Positions 9,413 to 20,225 are shown, counted from the first letter of the stretch. The stretch: DNA of 64,000 nucleotides from Prorocentrum cordatum (GCA_963575745.1 CAUYUJ010018485.1:64001-128000), one strand, 5' to 3'. Numbers and translations: made by a program. The notes: a model not told the origin generated them from the letters alone.

Positions 9413-9815
9413 GGACAACTTTCCTATCGGTGACCTCGATCCGCCCCCCGCGCTGGTGCTTATCGCCTCTGCCCGGGCGGCGGCGGAACACAAAAGTGTT
9501 TGCGAGGCACGCCCACTTGGTTCATCTTCCTCCTCTCCTCCTCCTCTCCTCCTCCTCCTCCTTCTCTCCTCCTCCTCGTCCAGAAGTTGACGCACGTTCT
9601 TCGCGCTGTGCACGTGCGCGGGGCGCGCAAAGTGGAGATTTCACGCGACTCGATCAAATGCACGATCCTTTCCGTACTTTGCTTGCGAGAAAATGGGGTC
9701 GGGGATGATACTCGTGGATCGTATCTCGGAAGGAGAATTCAAAACCTTTGCCCATCGGAAGAAGTGCGACGAGTTACATGTCTACCCCATCGCTCCACAC
9801 GAGTACAGTCGGGGC

Positions 9816-9871
9816 GTTGACCTAAGGAACCCTAAATAAGGAACGGGGCCCCTTTCTCCCATAAGTTGAAC
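9816..9871 (+). mobile_element. 56-bp mini foldback element family C, copy 1
   Basis: GTTGACCTAAGGAACCCTAA at the left and CCCATAAGTTGAAC at the right. Ends are inverted (GTTGACCTA / TAAGTTGAAC). Matches 45364-45418 almost base for base, including GGCCCCTTTCT inside and ACAGTCG.GGC upstream. Too short to code. Confidence 0.75.
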
Positions 9872-10146
9872 TCCGATTTCCCATGGAAAACCTCAGGAAA
9901 ACCGAAGGCAAACTGCAGCCCAATCAAGGAACACCGAGCCCCTCCCCAACGAAAAGGGTTCCTTCTTCAGGGCCCCGACTGTAATGCACGAACGACATTA
10001 CGAATCCTGCCAAGGTCGATCGGAACCGCGAAGGGGCCCGCGCACAGGCCACGAAAAATCCGCTCACAATCCGTAGAACTCTTGCTCGGCGGCGGCCTGG
10101 CTCTGAGCCGCTGCCGGGACGGCGGGGGATGCACCAGTGCCTCTCG

Positions 10147-10482
10147 GAGGGGGCGGAGGAGGAGGAGGAGGAGGAGGAGGAGGAGGAGGAGGAGGAGGGG
10201 GAGGAGGGGGAGGAGGGGAGGAGGGGAGAGCAGGAGGAGGAGGACGAGGAGGAGGAGGAGGGATGGGAGGAGGAGGAGGGAGGAGGAGGAGGGGGAGGAG
10301 GAGGGGGAGGATGGAAGGAGAGAGAGGAGGAAGAGGGAGAGGGGGAAGAGGGAGGAGGAGGAGAGGAGGAGGAGGAGGGAGGAGGAGGAGGAGGAGGAGG
10401 AGGAGGAGGAGGAGGAGGAGGAGGAGGAGGAGGGAGGAGAGGAGGATGAGGAGGGCTGAGGAGGAGGAGGAGGAGGGGGATG
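10147..10482. repeat. (GGA)n tract, about 335 bp
   Basis: Purine-only + strand with GGA units and GGGGGA slips. Flanking sequence is unique. Confidence 0.95.
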
Positions 10483-10869
10483 AAGAGTCTCGACGTCTGG
10501 TTATGCTACCGTGGAAACCAAATGATGGAACCCGCGCGGGCGGCGGAGCACACTCAGAGCAAGGAGTTCTTGTGCGAATGTGCCGCGGCACAGGCTTACA
10601 CGGACAGCAGGCAGGAGCAGGGAGGCGACAGTCTGTCAGACATTTCGCTAGTACTACATTCGCCTACCTGTAGGAGGCGACCAGGGGCGTGTCCTTGGAG
10701 CCAGCAATGGCGTTCGGGGCGCCCCGCCACCCAAATCCAAGGCTAAACGAGCCTGCGAGGGCTTCGTTCCCCTTCCCCTCTCTAGTCCTTCCTACGTCCC
10801 GCTGCTCATGCTGCCGTTGCTCTACCTGCTGCTGCTCCTCCTGCTCCTTCCGCCCATCCTTTCTCCTTC

Positions 10870-11005
10870 CTCGCTACGCCCTCTTCCCTCCTCCACCCTT
10901 CTCCCTCCTCCTCCTCCTCCTCCTCCTCCTCATCCTCCTCCTCCTCCTCCACCTCCTCCTCCTCCGCCCTCCCTCCTCCCTCCGCCCCCTTCTCCCTCAT
11001 CCCTC
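10870..11005. repeat. (TCC)n tract
   Basis: Pyrimidine tract of CCT/TCC units with CAT and CAC interruptions. Confidence 0.9.
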
Positions 11006-11359
11006 TTCCTCTCCCTCCCGAGGGAAAAAGGGAAGCGAGCCTCTTTCGGAGGAGGGGTAAGAGAATGATGAGCTGCTTGGTCTCAATTCTCTGGCTTTGG
11101 TCGCGGGCTTAGCCGATGCTCTAGCCGCCTGTGCGACTTTTTGTGCAGTCGTGCCCCCGGGGCGTTTGGAGCGGATTCGAAACCGAGTCGCACAGAAAGT
11201 TGTCAAACCTGTAGCACAATGTCGTTTCCTGTCGATCGGCTATGCGGCAACATGCTCTTCGTCTTTCGACATGTTGACCCCATGATGGCCCCTGCGCGCG
11301 GGACTCTGTTCTGGACTCGGTCCCCAAATCGGGTTTTGAGGTTGAGCGGCCTGAACATC

Positions 11360-12330
11360 CGGGGAATGCGTCCACGGCCTTGGAAGGCCGACTGCACGTC
11401 GACGGCTCTTGTTTCAAGAGCGTTAGTCCAGAGCTCTCTAGGGCGGGGTGGTCTTTTGTTTCCGTTTCTAAAGAGGCGGGCCCAGTGCAGTGCATGTCAG
11501 GCCTGCTTCTGGTCCACTGTCCTCAGATCTCACACGCGTCTGAGTTTGCAGCCTGCTGCATGGTCGTTCGGTGTGGTACGAGTTCAGGTTATGTGTGCAA
11601 TTCTTGCTTACATGTCGTATGGACCATCCAGGCCAGGATCTCGTATTGTCGGTCATATGCTGGATTCATGGCCCAAGCTCTGGGTCACAACACGGGGTGG
11701 GCTCTGAAGGTCCAAGGGCATGTCACGGAGACCACTGACCGCCAGAGCAGCTTGAACATGAATACGGCAACGACCTTGCTGACAAAACGGCAAACGCCGC
11801 TGCTCAGCGACACCCGCAACCATCGCCAAACGAGGTTGAGCAAGTTGCCCGTGTATTGTGAATTTCACGTGCCGTGCGCAAGTTTTGTGCGCAAGACATG
11901 CCTCGTTGGCCCAGGTTGGATCTCAATAGGGGTCCTCTGGGAAAAGCCCCCTCCGCTCCGAGACCTCCCCCTCCATCCCCTCACGGCTGGCACTGGGACA
12001 CAACACACATTGGATTTGCTCAGCGTGCTCCCGTGCGGCCCTGGAAGCCGCAGCCTGGCCAGTGCAAAGGTGCGACGATCATCAAAAGGCATCACAGGCC
12101 AGACTTTGGTGGTAGATCTCGGCCGCAGGCCTGCACATTTCGACACCAACAGTGGTGAAGGTTTCGTTTTTGCAGTTTGCGCCAGATGCTGTCACTACAC
12201 GTTGGGCGGGCAAATCATGGGCCTCCGCAAGAAATGCTCTGGACCCCCGACCCAGCACCCGCGCGACAACGGAAGCCGTCAGACGTGGTCTTGCATCCCT
12301 TAAGGGGCAGCATCCCAAGCGTGGCGTTCC
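11360..12330 (+). pseudogene. LINE fragment C: RNase H domain plus zinc-binding tail
   Basis: Starts with an RNase H N-terminal pattern (LHVDGSCFKSVSPELSRAGW near 11390), then PQISHASEFAA (the expected acidic helix). After a 1-base frame change near 11745 it continues as EHEYGNDLADKTANAAAQRH, the GN..AD motif that closes RNase H. Downstream, HWICSACSRAALEAA near 12008 and CARCCHYTLGGQIMGLRKKC near 12180 are paired-cysteine blocks, and the segment ends around GLASLKGQHP (12300). This order (RNase H, Cys-rich blocks, short basic tail) is what I know from the C-terminus of dinoflagellate non-LTR retrotransposons. There is no reverse transcriptase upstream, so it is a 5'-truncated dead copy. At least two frameshifts are needed to read it through. 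RNase H would remove RNA from the RNA-DNA hybrid during reverse transcription. Confidence 0.68.
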
Positions 12331-12647
12331 GCTCGACCTGGGGCCGTCCCAGTCGCGAGCGGCCTTTTTGGTTCTCCCTCCCCAAATCGGCAGGGCAGAC
12401 TGCCTGCTGCAGGGAGGGGTGTGTACAAGGTGGTTTGGCCTGATTGATGTGGAACAAGTCTTCCTGCCTGCCGCCCCCCGCTTCTCCTGCCTCCCTGGCC
12501 CTTCCCCCTCCCCACCTCCCGCCGATGGGGGGCAAGATGGGGAGGGGAGTGGGGTGGAGAGCCAGGGCTGGGGAGGCGGCAGCAGGGGAGGGGAGGGGGC
12601 AGAAGGCAGGAGGGAAGTCCCCTTGGAGAGGCGTTGCCTTTAGAGCT

Positions 12648-13012
12648 TTGGCTTGGGAAGACCCGCTTGGTTTGGGAAGATCCGGGGCCCGTTTTGTGAA
12701 GACCTGGTTGGTATGGGAAGACCTGGCTGGTTTGGAAGATCTGTGAGCTTGGTTTGGGAAGGTGCGCGGCAAAATTTCCGAAGGCCCAATTGGTTTGGGA
12801 AGACCCGGTTGGTTTGGGAAGGCCCGGGCGGTAGGTTTGGCAACACTTGGTTGGTTTGGCAAGATCCGATTGGTTTGGGAAGATCTGGGGCTTGGTTTGG
12901 GAAGACCCGGGTAATTTGGCAAAACCTCGGAGACTCGGTCTGGAAGACCCGGGGGCCTAGATTGGCAAAGCCTGGTTGGTTTGGGAAGACCCGGTTGGAT
13001 TCGGAGAGCCCC
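12648..13012 (+). repeat. Short tandem repeat, TTGGTTTGGGAAGA motif
   Basis: At least a dozen diverged copies of a 14-17 base motif (TTGGTTTGGGAAGAcCCGG) in direct orientation, some merged as double units of about 32 bases. The minus-strand frame gives a Pro-Asn-Gln-Ser rich repeat, but frame is not kept throughout. Minisatellite. Confidence 0.8.
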
Positions 13013-13072
13013 GGCGCATTTTTTTGCCAGACTTTATGATGTTTGCTTGAGAAGGTGGAGTAGTTCGCTGGC

Positions 13073-13350
13073 CCCTCCTCCTCCTCCTCCTCCTCCTCCT
13101 CCTCCTCCTCCTCCTCCTCCTCCTCCTCCTCCCCCTCCTCCTCCTCCTCCTCCTCCTCCTCCTCTCCTCTCCTCCTCCTCCTCCTCCTCCTCTCTCCTCC
13201 TCCTCCTCCTCTCCTCCCCCTCCTCCTCCTCCTCAATCCTCCTCCTCTCCTCCTCTCCTCCTCCTCCTCCTCGTCCTCGTCCTCCTCTCCTCTCCTCTCC
13301 TCCCTCCCTCCTCCTCCTCTCCTCTCTCCCTCCTCCTCCTCCCCCTCTGT
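13073..13350. repeat. (TCC)n tract, about 280 bp
   Basis: CCT triplets with slips. It directly follows the 12.65-13.0 kb minisatellite. Confidence 0.95.
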
Positions 13351-13651
13351 CGAGACGTCACCCAGCACGGCTGGGCAATGTCCGAGCCGCTCCCCCCCCC
13401 CCCCGAGAGACTGCCGCCGTCGGGTCGGGTCTGGGGCTGGCTCGGCCTTCCCCGCCGCGGCCGCGCCGCCGCAGCGCGCCGCCGCGCCCTCGCAGACTGG
13501 CGCGGGCGCCGCGGGGCCCAGGGGCCCAGGCGCCGCGAGGGGCGCCGACGGGCCCAGGGGCAGACGGGCAGCCAACGGAATCCCGGGGCCCCGACGCCGG
13601 GGCCCCCTGCGGCGAGACGAAGCCAGGACGAGGACAACCTCGGGTGAGGAC

Positions 13652-13834
13652 AGGTCCTCCTCCTCCTCCGAGGACAAATCCTCCTCCACAAATCCTCCTC
13701 CTCCTCCTCCTTCCTCCTCCCCTCCTCCTCCTCCTCCTCCTCCTCCTCCTCCTCCTGCCTCCTCCTCCTCCTCCTCCTCCTCCCCCTTCTCCTCCTCCTC
13801 GTCCTCCTCCTCCTCCTCCTCCTCCTCCTCCTCA
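13652..13834. repeat. (TCC)n tract flanked by a 35-bp direct repeat
   Basis: TCC units from 13652 to 13834. GACGAAGCCAGGACGAGGAC followed by AACCTCGGGTGAGGACA (13616-13652) is repeated on the far side as GACGAAGCCAGGGCGAGGAC (13835-13871). The tract therefore sits inside a short direct duplication. Confidence 0.8.
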
Positions 13835-13871
13835 GACGAAGCCAGGGCGAGGACAACTTCGGGTGAGGACA

Positions 13872-15600
13872 ATCGAGAATCTCTGAGATCCGGCGGCTCT
13901 GGAGGATGTCTCGGGCGCAACGGCCTTCCCAGAGCGTTCCGCAAGGCTCTGAGAGCGTTCCAGAACGCCTTGGAGCGGCTTTATTCTCGTCCCAACCCCG
14001 TTCGACACACTTTTTTGTCGCAGCCGCAAGCGAAAGCGCAGGCGGCGTCAAACGGGACGGGCGGGCCGCGCGCGAACCTAATTGCCTAACGCGCCAGCGA
14101 ACAGAGGCCTAGGCGGCACTTCCCCGTTCGACATACACACATACACACACAAACCCACGATTTTTTCAATGTCTTGGTTCCCCCCGCCGGACTCCTGATC
14201 TCGACGCTGAGCCAGCCGCGGCCGATGGCGGGAAAATCGGATCGCGCGGCGCCCCTTGCGGAAACATGAAAAAGGAGGGGCGCGGGGAGACGGGCAGCGC
14301 GCGAGAGTTGTATTGCTTTCCAAGGGTAGTGCAGGGGAGAACTTCGAGGATGGAGGGGGGACGGACTCTGACGTCCCCGCGTCGTGAAGGAGAACTCTCG
14401 GCGGACATTTTTTGTTCTCGGCCGCCTGCGGCCTCTGGAGGCCCTCACTGGGCCCCAGCAGGTCGATGCCGGCGCTCGCGTGGTGGCGCGCCCTCGAGTT
14501 AGCGATGACGCGTGATAGCGATGTTGCTATAACATGTAATATTACTAACGTCCCCACTTGCTACCTCACGACCAATGTCACCATCAGTCTCACCGTCGAA
14601 GCCACAGTTGATCTCACTGTCGTCCCGCTCTGGCGATCTCATCATCGATCTCACTGTCTACTTCACTATCGGTACCAGGGTAGGACACCCCCGGCCACCA
14701 CCAACGGCACACCAGCATGACACCACAGGACACCAGTTCGGGACACACGGCGCCACCGCGCGCCCACCGGGGGCGGATGGGGTCACTCCTCGCGCACGCC
14801 CGCGCAGCTCCCGCCTCGCCCGCGCGCGCGACACGAACACGAGACCGAACCCGATCTCCCAGTGGGGGGCTCTCCGTTCAACTGCGATCTCACCCCCCAA
14901 CCTCCGATCCAAATCTCAGCGCCCACGGGCTCCTTCTGCGCCCCAAGGCCGTCCGAAACGACCCGGCTTGCAAACTGGTCCCGAGACTGGTGCCGAGAGG
15001 TCTGGAACTGGGCAGTGGAAAACACGACGTCGCAAGCTTGGCACGGTGGTCCTCCCAGATCCCAAGATGCCCCCGATACGTGAACGGCGCCCATGCGCTG
15101 TACCATGCTTTGATTCTCTTCAGACTCCGCTCTTGCGCGGTACGGTGCATGGTTCTATGGCCCTGAGGGCTGGAAAACCTGTGGACCGTAGTACCATTCC
15201 TAGGTCGAAGATTGACGACGCCCCAGTACACGCCAACGCGGTCCAGTGCATCCAGGTTGTCGGCGGACCCGAGATCTTGGCCCAACAAAGCTCCGATTGC
15301 CCCCAATATTCCCCTAAGAGGCCCCAACTATGCTCCCAGAGGCTGCAAGTTGGCCATCACCGCCCGGTCGTAAGGAAGGAGGTTAGGAGCCTCTCAGTTC
15401 GAAGTATATGTCGACCATCAAATGTGCGAATAGCTCCTCTGTAAGGCCAGCAAAGCTTTGATCAGGTTTTGCAAGCCGAAGTCGACCATCTAAGTAGCTG
15501 GCAAGAAGGTATTGTGCGCTTATGGCAGCTATGGGTAGCAGGGAGAATAACCTAAGTAGTGAGAGCAGGCAGGGAAAGGGGGCAAGGAACACACAACTTT
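13872..15600. other. No convincing gene; dispersed repeat copy at its left end
   Basis: 13876-13965 matches the repeat at 6274-6358. From 14100 to 15600 both strands have open frames, but none keeps a coherent composition. Isolated protein-like pieces exist on the + strand (NWSRDWCREVWNWAVENTTS near 14975, ALARYGAWFYGPEGWKTCGP near 15128) in different frames, possibly small exons or a pseudogene. I do not assign a function. Confidence 0.35.
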
Positions 15601-15757
15601 ATTTTTCCATTCCCAATGGAGCCGCCGCCTGTCAGGGCGCTTGCCGACGCGCTCGCGAGAGAAGAGCACATGCCCCCGTCGGTGTCAGGGGCGGGGGTCC
15701 TCGACGGGGTTCCTGACAGGAGCCTGTGGCCGCCGGCTCGGCAAGACCTGGCCGGGG

Positions 15758-15911
15758 GGAGGAGGAGGAGGAGGAGGAGGAGGAGGAGGAGGAGGAGGAG
15801 GAGGAGGAGGAGGAGGAGGAGGAGGAGGAGGAGGAGGTGGAGGAGGAGGTGGAGGAGGTGGAGGAGGAGGAGGTGGAGGAGGAGGAGGAGGAGGAGGAGG
15901 AGGAGGAGGAA
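15758..15911. repeat. (GGA)n tract
   Basis: GGA repeat with regular GGT interruptions near 15838-15880. Confidence 0.95.
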
Positions 15912-15959
15912 GCAGGACGGGTGCAGGGCACCACCGACTTTCCAAGGCCGAACCCGTGA

Positions 15960-16197
15960 GTCCGCTGGCGGGGCAACGAGGCCCCGCATTCCGTTGGCCC
16001 TGCGCGCCGCCCTCGTGGCGGGCCTCCGCGGCCCGCACGCAGCGCACCACCGCGGATGCCCTCCGCCTGTCGCCGGCCTCCACGGCCGCGCGCAGCTTGC
16101 CCCGGAGGGCGGCGCGCAGCTCCTCCGAGCTCGACGCCTCCTCGATGCTGACGCCGGCCGCCTGCTCGCCATCGCTCGGACGTCCATTCCCTGTCTT
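15960..16197 (-). CDS. Possible second exon, helical repeat segment
   Basis: The minus-strand frame contains DGEQAAGVSIEEASSSEELR followed by LRAAVEAGDRRRASAVVRCV. The pattern L-R-x-A-x-x-x-G-D about ten residues before a hydrophobic helix resembles the end of the candidate gene at 16232-16654 (LRAAMARGDQQSIQTAILWA). The two segments are in different frames, so a short intron or a frameshift would have to join them. Its 3' side runs into the GGA tract, so the end is unclear. Unknown function. Confidence 0.33.
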
Positions 16198-16231
16198 TTT
16201 CGGTTTCGTGCGTGGTTTTTTCGTCAAGTGA

Positions 16232-16654
16232 TCAGGGATGCTCCTCGATGGTCCTCGCCGGGAGAAGAATGCACACGTCCGAGCGATGCCAAGCCTGTGC
16301 CCAGAGGATGGCGGTCTGGATGGACTGCTGGTCGCCTCTGGCCATCGCAGCCCGGAGGTTGCGCAGCGCTTCTGCGCGGAACGTCCCCAGGACTGCCGGC
16401 GCTGCCGCCACGACGTTGGCCGCGATTGCTGCAACAACGAACAGCGCGACCCACTTGCCGTATGCTGTCACGCACGTCCAAAAGACGGCCTTAGGAATCC
16501 CCTCCCGATCGGGCTGACGGGACAATCCCGACACGATCCTGGAGCAAACTGTCTGTCTGGACCGATCTGTGGCCAACACCCCCCCGATCAGTGCCAACGA
16601 ACCCATCAAGACGGCTACCAGAAGCTTGACCGCCGCCACCACCACCACAAGCAC
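16232..16654 (-). CDS. Candidate membrane protein segment, unknown
   Basis: About 140 codons without a stop, opening at a GTG directly after a TGA, so the true 5' end must be an upstream exon or the gene is broken. The first 30 residues are a long hydrophobic run (VVVVAAVKLLVAVLMGSLAL). A second membrane-like helix spans about residues 68-92 (KWVALFVVAAIAANVVAAAP). A hydrophilic helix follows (AEALRNLRAAMARGDQQSIQ) and the frame stops after EEHP. The composition is unlike GC noise. No family recognised; alanine-rich helices of this kind occur in many uncharacterised dinoflagellate proteins. Confidence 0.4.
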   Translation of the reverse strand: MLVVVVAAVKLLVAVLMGSLALIGGVLATDRSRQTVCSRIVSGLSRQPDREGIPKAVFWTCVTAYGKWVALFVVAAIAANVVAAAPAVLGTFRAEALRNLRAAMARGDQQSIQTAILWAQAWHRSDVCILLPARTIEEHP

Positions 16655-17477
16655 TCACACCAAGGCCACTCCCCAAACATTCGGATCACCTGCCAAGGCT
16701 GGCTGACAAAACACTTCCAGAAACCCAAAACGATCGCTGGGCCAAGTCGTACAAATCCTGCGGGCTTCACGGGACCTCACCTCCACCTACTCGTTTTCGT
16801 TCGCCAGGAAGGAGCAGGTGGAGGAGTTGGAGGAGAAGACCCTCTTCGACCTGACACTTGTTCGCTGAAACATCCGCTGCCCGTGAGCCGTAATCTCGAG
16901 GTATCATCGTCCTTACTTCTCCTCCTCGCTCCTCGCTCAATGCTCCTCCTCATCCTCCCCCTTCCTCCCAAGAGTACACCCTCCCACACATCCGGGCGTC
17001 GTCAATCCTCACTGCCCTCAAGACTTTCCCCGACTCGCAGCTCCCAAAGTTTACGCTTGGGACAACGAATAGCGTTATCATATTGTTGCGCATGCAGAGC
17101 TGCCTTAGGTAGGGTTGGTATCCAGCGGGGTCTTTTCCAGCTGACGCCTTGCATCTATATCTGCCTTCTCCGACACACGATTTCGCGCGAGAAACAAACA
17201 GAAGAGGCGGTGCCTTGCAAGCTTTTGCTGGAGCGCCGTATCCCCACACAACGTTTTTCGAAACAACGCGGCTCCAACGACTGCACGCGCGTCCTTCGTG
17301 TCATCGTCGTCCTCCTGCTCCTGATCGGCCTGCGCCCTCTTCGTCGTCGTCTTCGTCGCTCTCCTCTTCCTTCTCCTCCTCGCTCGCCATCCCCCTTCCT
17401 CCCCCCTCTCCTTTTTGAAGCTCTGAAGATGCGGGCTGGTTTGTCAATCGACTCGAGCCTTCGTTTTCCAGGAAGAA
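16655..17477. other. No gene recognised
   Basis: Mixed sequence, with CT-rich patches at 16915-16975 and 17330-17415. Frames are long on the + strand but have no recognisable motif. It may hold the promoter or upstream exons of the 16.2 kb candidate, and the 3' flank of the 17.56-20.03 kb gene. Confidence 0.4.
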
Positions 17478-17532
17478 GAATAGCAGCAGGAGGAGGAGGA
17501 GGAGGAGGAGGAGGAGGAGGAGGAGGAGGAGA
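17478..17532. repeat. (GGA)n tract just 3' of the EF-hand/SH3 gene
   Basis: Uninterrupted GGA units starting about 30 bases beyond the stop codon at 17562. No poly-A or AATAAA-like signal is seen between stop and tract. Confidence 0.93.
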
Positions 17533-17561
17533 CTCGATCGTATTGAGCATACTGCGAAGCC

Positions 17562-20029
17562 CTACGCGACCTCCAAGAACACCGCCCCGACATTGCCGAG
17601 AGTGGTGGCCCAGCCAAGGCGGCCGTCCGTCTTGGCCTTGCACCTCATGCGTGTGAGCCCAGACTTCTCGTCCGTCTTCGGGTACTCCCTGACCTCGACA
17701 AGCTCTCCTACCTTGAGCTTTCTGGCGGCCACCTTATTTGCTGAAGCGTCTTCCTCGAGGTCGAAGCATTCGGTCATGATGGTTTCCTTCACCACCTTGA
17801 ACATCTTGCCACCCTCTCTGAGGAACACCGCGCCAGCGTCATCTGTCACGGTCACGTAGCCCTCGGCGCCGTCCTTGATGGCGACCACCTTTGCGCGCTT
17901 GGTCTTCCCTTCCTCGACGGGAGCCTCGATCATCTCGACCACCTCTCCCTTGTCCAGCTGCCTCACCGCGTCGCTGTCGGCGGCCGCTTCCTTCGAGAGC
18001 TTGGCCTCTGCAACAACTTTCATGACAGAAATCATGATCATCCCAAAGCGGCCTTTGGAGAGGAAGCCCTCCTCATCCTCGTCCAGGCCCTTGAACACCT
18101 TGGACAGGCTCTCGGCCGTGGGAGCGGGCTCCAGCTCGTCCTCGCCGCCGCCGCCGACGGCCTCGGCCTCGCCCTCCTTCTTCTCCGCCTTGGCCTTCGG
18201 CGGGCGCTTGCAGTTCTCGAAAAACTTGACGAACTCGGTTTGCAGACCTTGCCGTCCTTATCGGCGTCGAAGAGCTCGAACATCTGCTCCTTGCTGAGCT
18301 TCTCCTCCCGCTGGTGGAACCTCATGATGGCGAGAGCACGGCCCTCGACCACGGCGAGCTCGGCCAGCTCCTTCCTCTTCGCAGTGTCGCGCATCTTGGC
18401 CGCAGTGGCCGTCGCCTTGCTCACCCTCGCGTTCCAGGTCTTCATCTTCGCCTCCAGCGCCCGGAGCTCGCCCGTCGCCCACGCTTTGATGTCGTCCTCG
18501 ATGCCCTCCGCCAGGCTCTTCATGGCCCCCCTCGTCTTCTCGACGCCCTCCTTCGCCTCTGCGACCAGCTTGCCCAAGTCGTCTGCCTCTCCCGCCATGC
18601 CCGAGGCCTCCGTCTTCGAATCCTTGCCGAATGCCGCCGCTGCCGCCGAGTCCGCCTTCTTGACGAGCTCCTCCGAAGCAAGGATCGCCTCCAGCGCTTT
18701 GGCGATCTGTTCTTTGGCCTCTTTCTTCATCTCCTCGAGTACCGCCTCCTTCTCCAGTCGTTCCTTCTTCCGCTCCTCGTCCTTTTCCATCTCGAGGGCA
18801 CAGCCGATCATCACCTTGAGCGTCTGGAAATCATCCTTCTTCACGCCCTTCTCTGCTCCGAGGAGGGCGAACATCTGCTTGAGGGCCGCGTCGCTCAGCG
18901 TGAACTTGAAGGTGGCCCTCGCGTAAGACTTAACCTCGCCCTTGCTCATGAGGCCATCCTTTGCCTTGTTGAACTTGGCAAAAGTGGCGGACATGGCCTC
19001 CATCTTCTTCGTTGCCGTGGCCTTCCTCGCCATCTTGGCCAACGTGGCCTTCGCAAAATTGATGGCAATCTCCGCCTCGCGGGTGTGCTCCGAGTTTTTG
19101 CTGAATGCCTTGGTGATCCCGGCGGCGATGTCTACCGCGCCCTCCTTCGGAGGGACCATCATCTTCTGGCTGTTCTCCTTGAGAAAATCGGCCACCGACT
19201 TCACCTTTTCCTTGGCTTTGTTGCCCATCTCCTCAACGGCCTTGGCCGTCTTCTCCACAAGGGCCATGCTCATCTCGGCCGCCTCCTTCAGCGGCTCGCT
19301 CTTCTCCTTCATCTCCTGGATCATGGTCTCGGACTGCTCCCCCAGTGCCTCGAGCTCCTTCAGGAGCTTCTCAGCAGTCTCCCTCGCCTCCTTCCGCTGC
19401 AACTCCATGGCGGCCTTCTTCGCCTCCAGCTCCCTCTTCTGGGCGAGGAGCTGCTCGATGCGCTGCGTGGCCATCTGGACCCCCTTCTCCGCCTCCTCCT
19501 GCATCTTCACCGTCTGAGCGCCGCAGTTCCCGAGCTCCTTCGCGAGGGTCGTCTGGAGCTCCGCCTTTACTTCATCTATGGACTCAGGCGTCGCAGAGCG
19601 AAGCTTCGTGATTACCCTGCGAATTGTCAGCGTGGAGGCCTGCTCCTGGCGCTTCCTCGCCATCTCTGCCTGCTGGGACTGCTGATCCTTGCCGCCCTTT
19701 CCCTTGGGCCCGCCCTTCTGGGCGGCACCCCAGCCCTGCTGCGGGCCGCCCTTCTGCTGCTGGCCCTGCTGCGCCTGTCCGGCCCCGCCCGCGATGGCCA
19801 AGGTTGGGTCGACGGGCCCGTCGTAGGGCACCTTCCAGCCGCTCTTCGGCGGGGTCGCGATGTTGCGCGGGTGGTAGGCCCAGACCTGGTCGCCCCCGAC
19901 CTTCGGCCCGAACCACCAGCCGCTGAACGCCTTCCCGTCGCGCTCGTCCCAGAAGTAGAGCATCACGTCGAGGCCGTTGACCTGCGTATCCTTCTTGTAC
20001 GTGGGCTTCCCGTGGTTCGGCGACGCCAT
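17562..20029 (-). CDS. Coiled-coil protein with EF-hand-like loops and two SH3-like C-terminal units
   Basis: Intronless, minus strand. I prefer the ATG at 20029 (ACCATGG context, MASPNHGK); an in-frame ATG at 20146 adds 39 low-complexity residues. The N-terminal 75 residues form a compact Trp/Gly-rich domain (FWDERDGKAFSGWWFGPKVG). A Gln/Gly/Lys linker follows, then about 400 residues of Ala/Glu/Lys coiled coil. EF-hand-type loops: NKAKDGLMSKGE (weak), DADKDGKVCK (canonical start, broken by the frameshift), DEDEEGFLSKGR (weak, Arg at position 12). The C-terminus has two similar units of about 50-60 residues (KGEVVEMIE...GYVTVTDDAGAVFL and VGELVEVRE...GWATTLGNVGAVFL), of bacterial SH3-like type. 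A single missing base near 18236-18241 shifts the frame; the 178-residue 3' part is read in the next frame. Both halves keep coherent composition, so this is either a sequencing error or a recent lesion. Role unknown; calcium-responsive scaffolding is a guess. Widespread in dinoflagellates, to my knowledge, as a hypothetical protein. Confidence 0.8.
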
Positions 20030-20203
20030 GGTGTAAGAGCCGCGGACGATGGCTCCGACGGTCCCGTGGGAACAACCGCTGACCGAAATCGCTCTCTCGT
20101 TGCCCACGCCGCCGTCGCCAGAGCCGCACAGCGCCGCCGACGCCATCGGTGCCGTCGCGGGCGGCCAGACTCCGTTTGGGGCCTGCGCGACAAGCTCAGA
20201 CAG

Positions 20204-20225
20204 CTCGAGCCAAAATGGCTAGGGG
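20204..20225 (-). other. Relic dinoflagellate spliced leader (dinoSL), second
   Basis: The minus strand reads CCCTAGCCATTTTGGCTCGAG, matching the dinoSL core TAGCCATTTTGGCTC exactly over 15 bases. Mismatches are G to C before TAG and A to G in the terminal AAG. It lies 58 bases upstream of the in-frame ATG at 20146 and 175 bases upstream of the preferred ATG at 20029, on the same strand as that intronless gene. The upstream side abuts a GGA tract directly. Confidence 0.84.
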
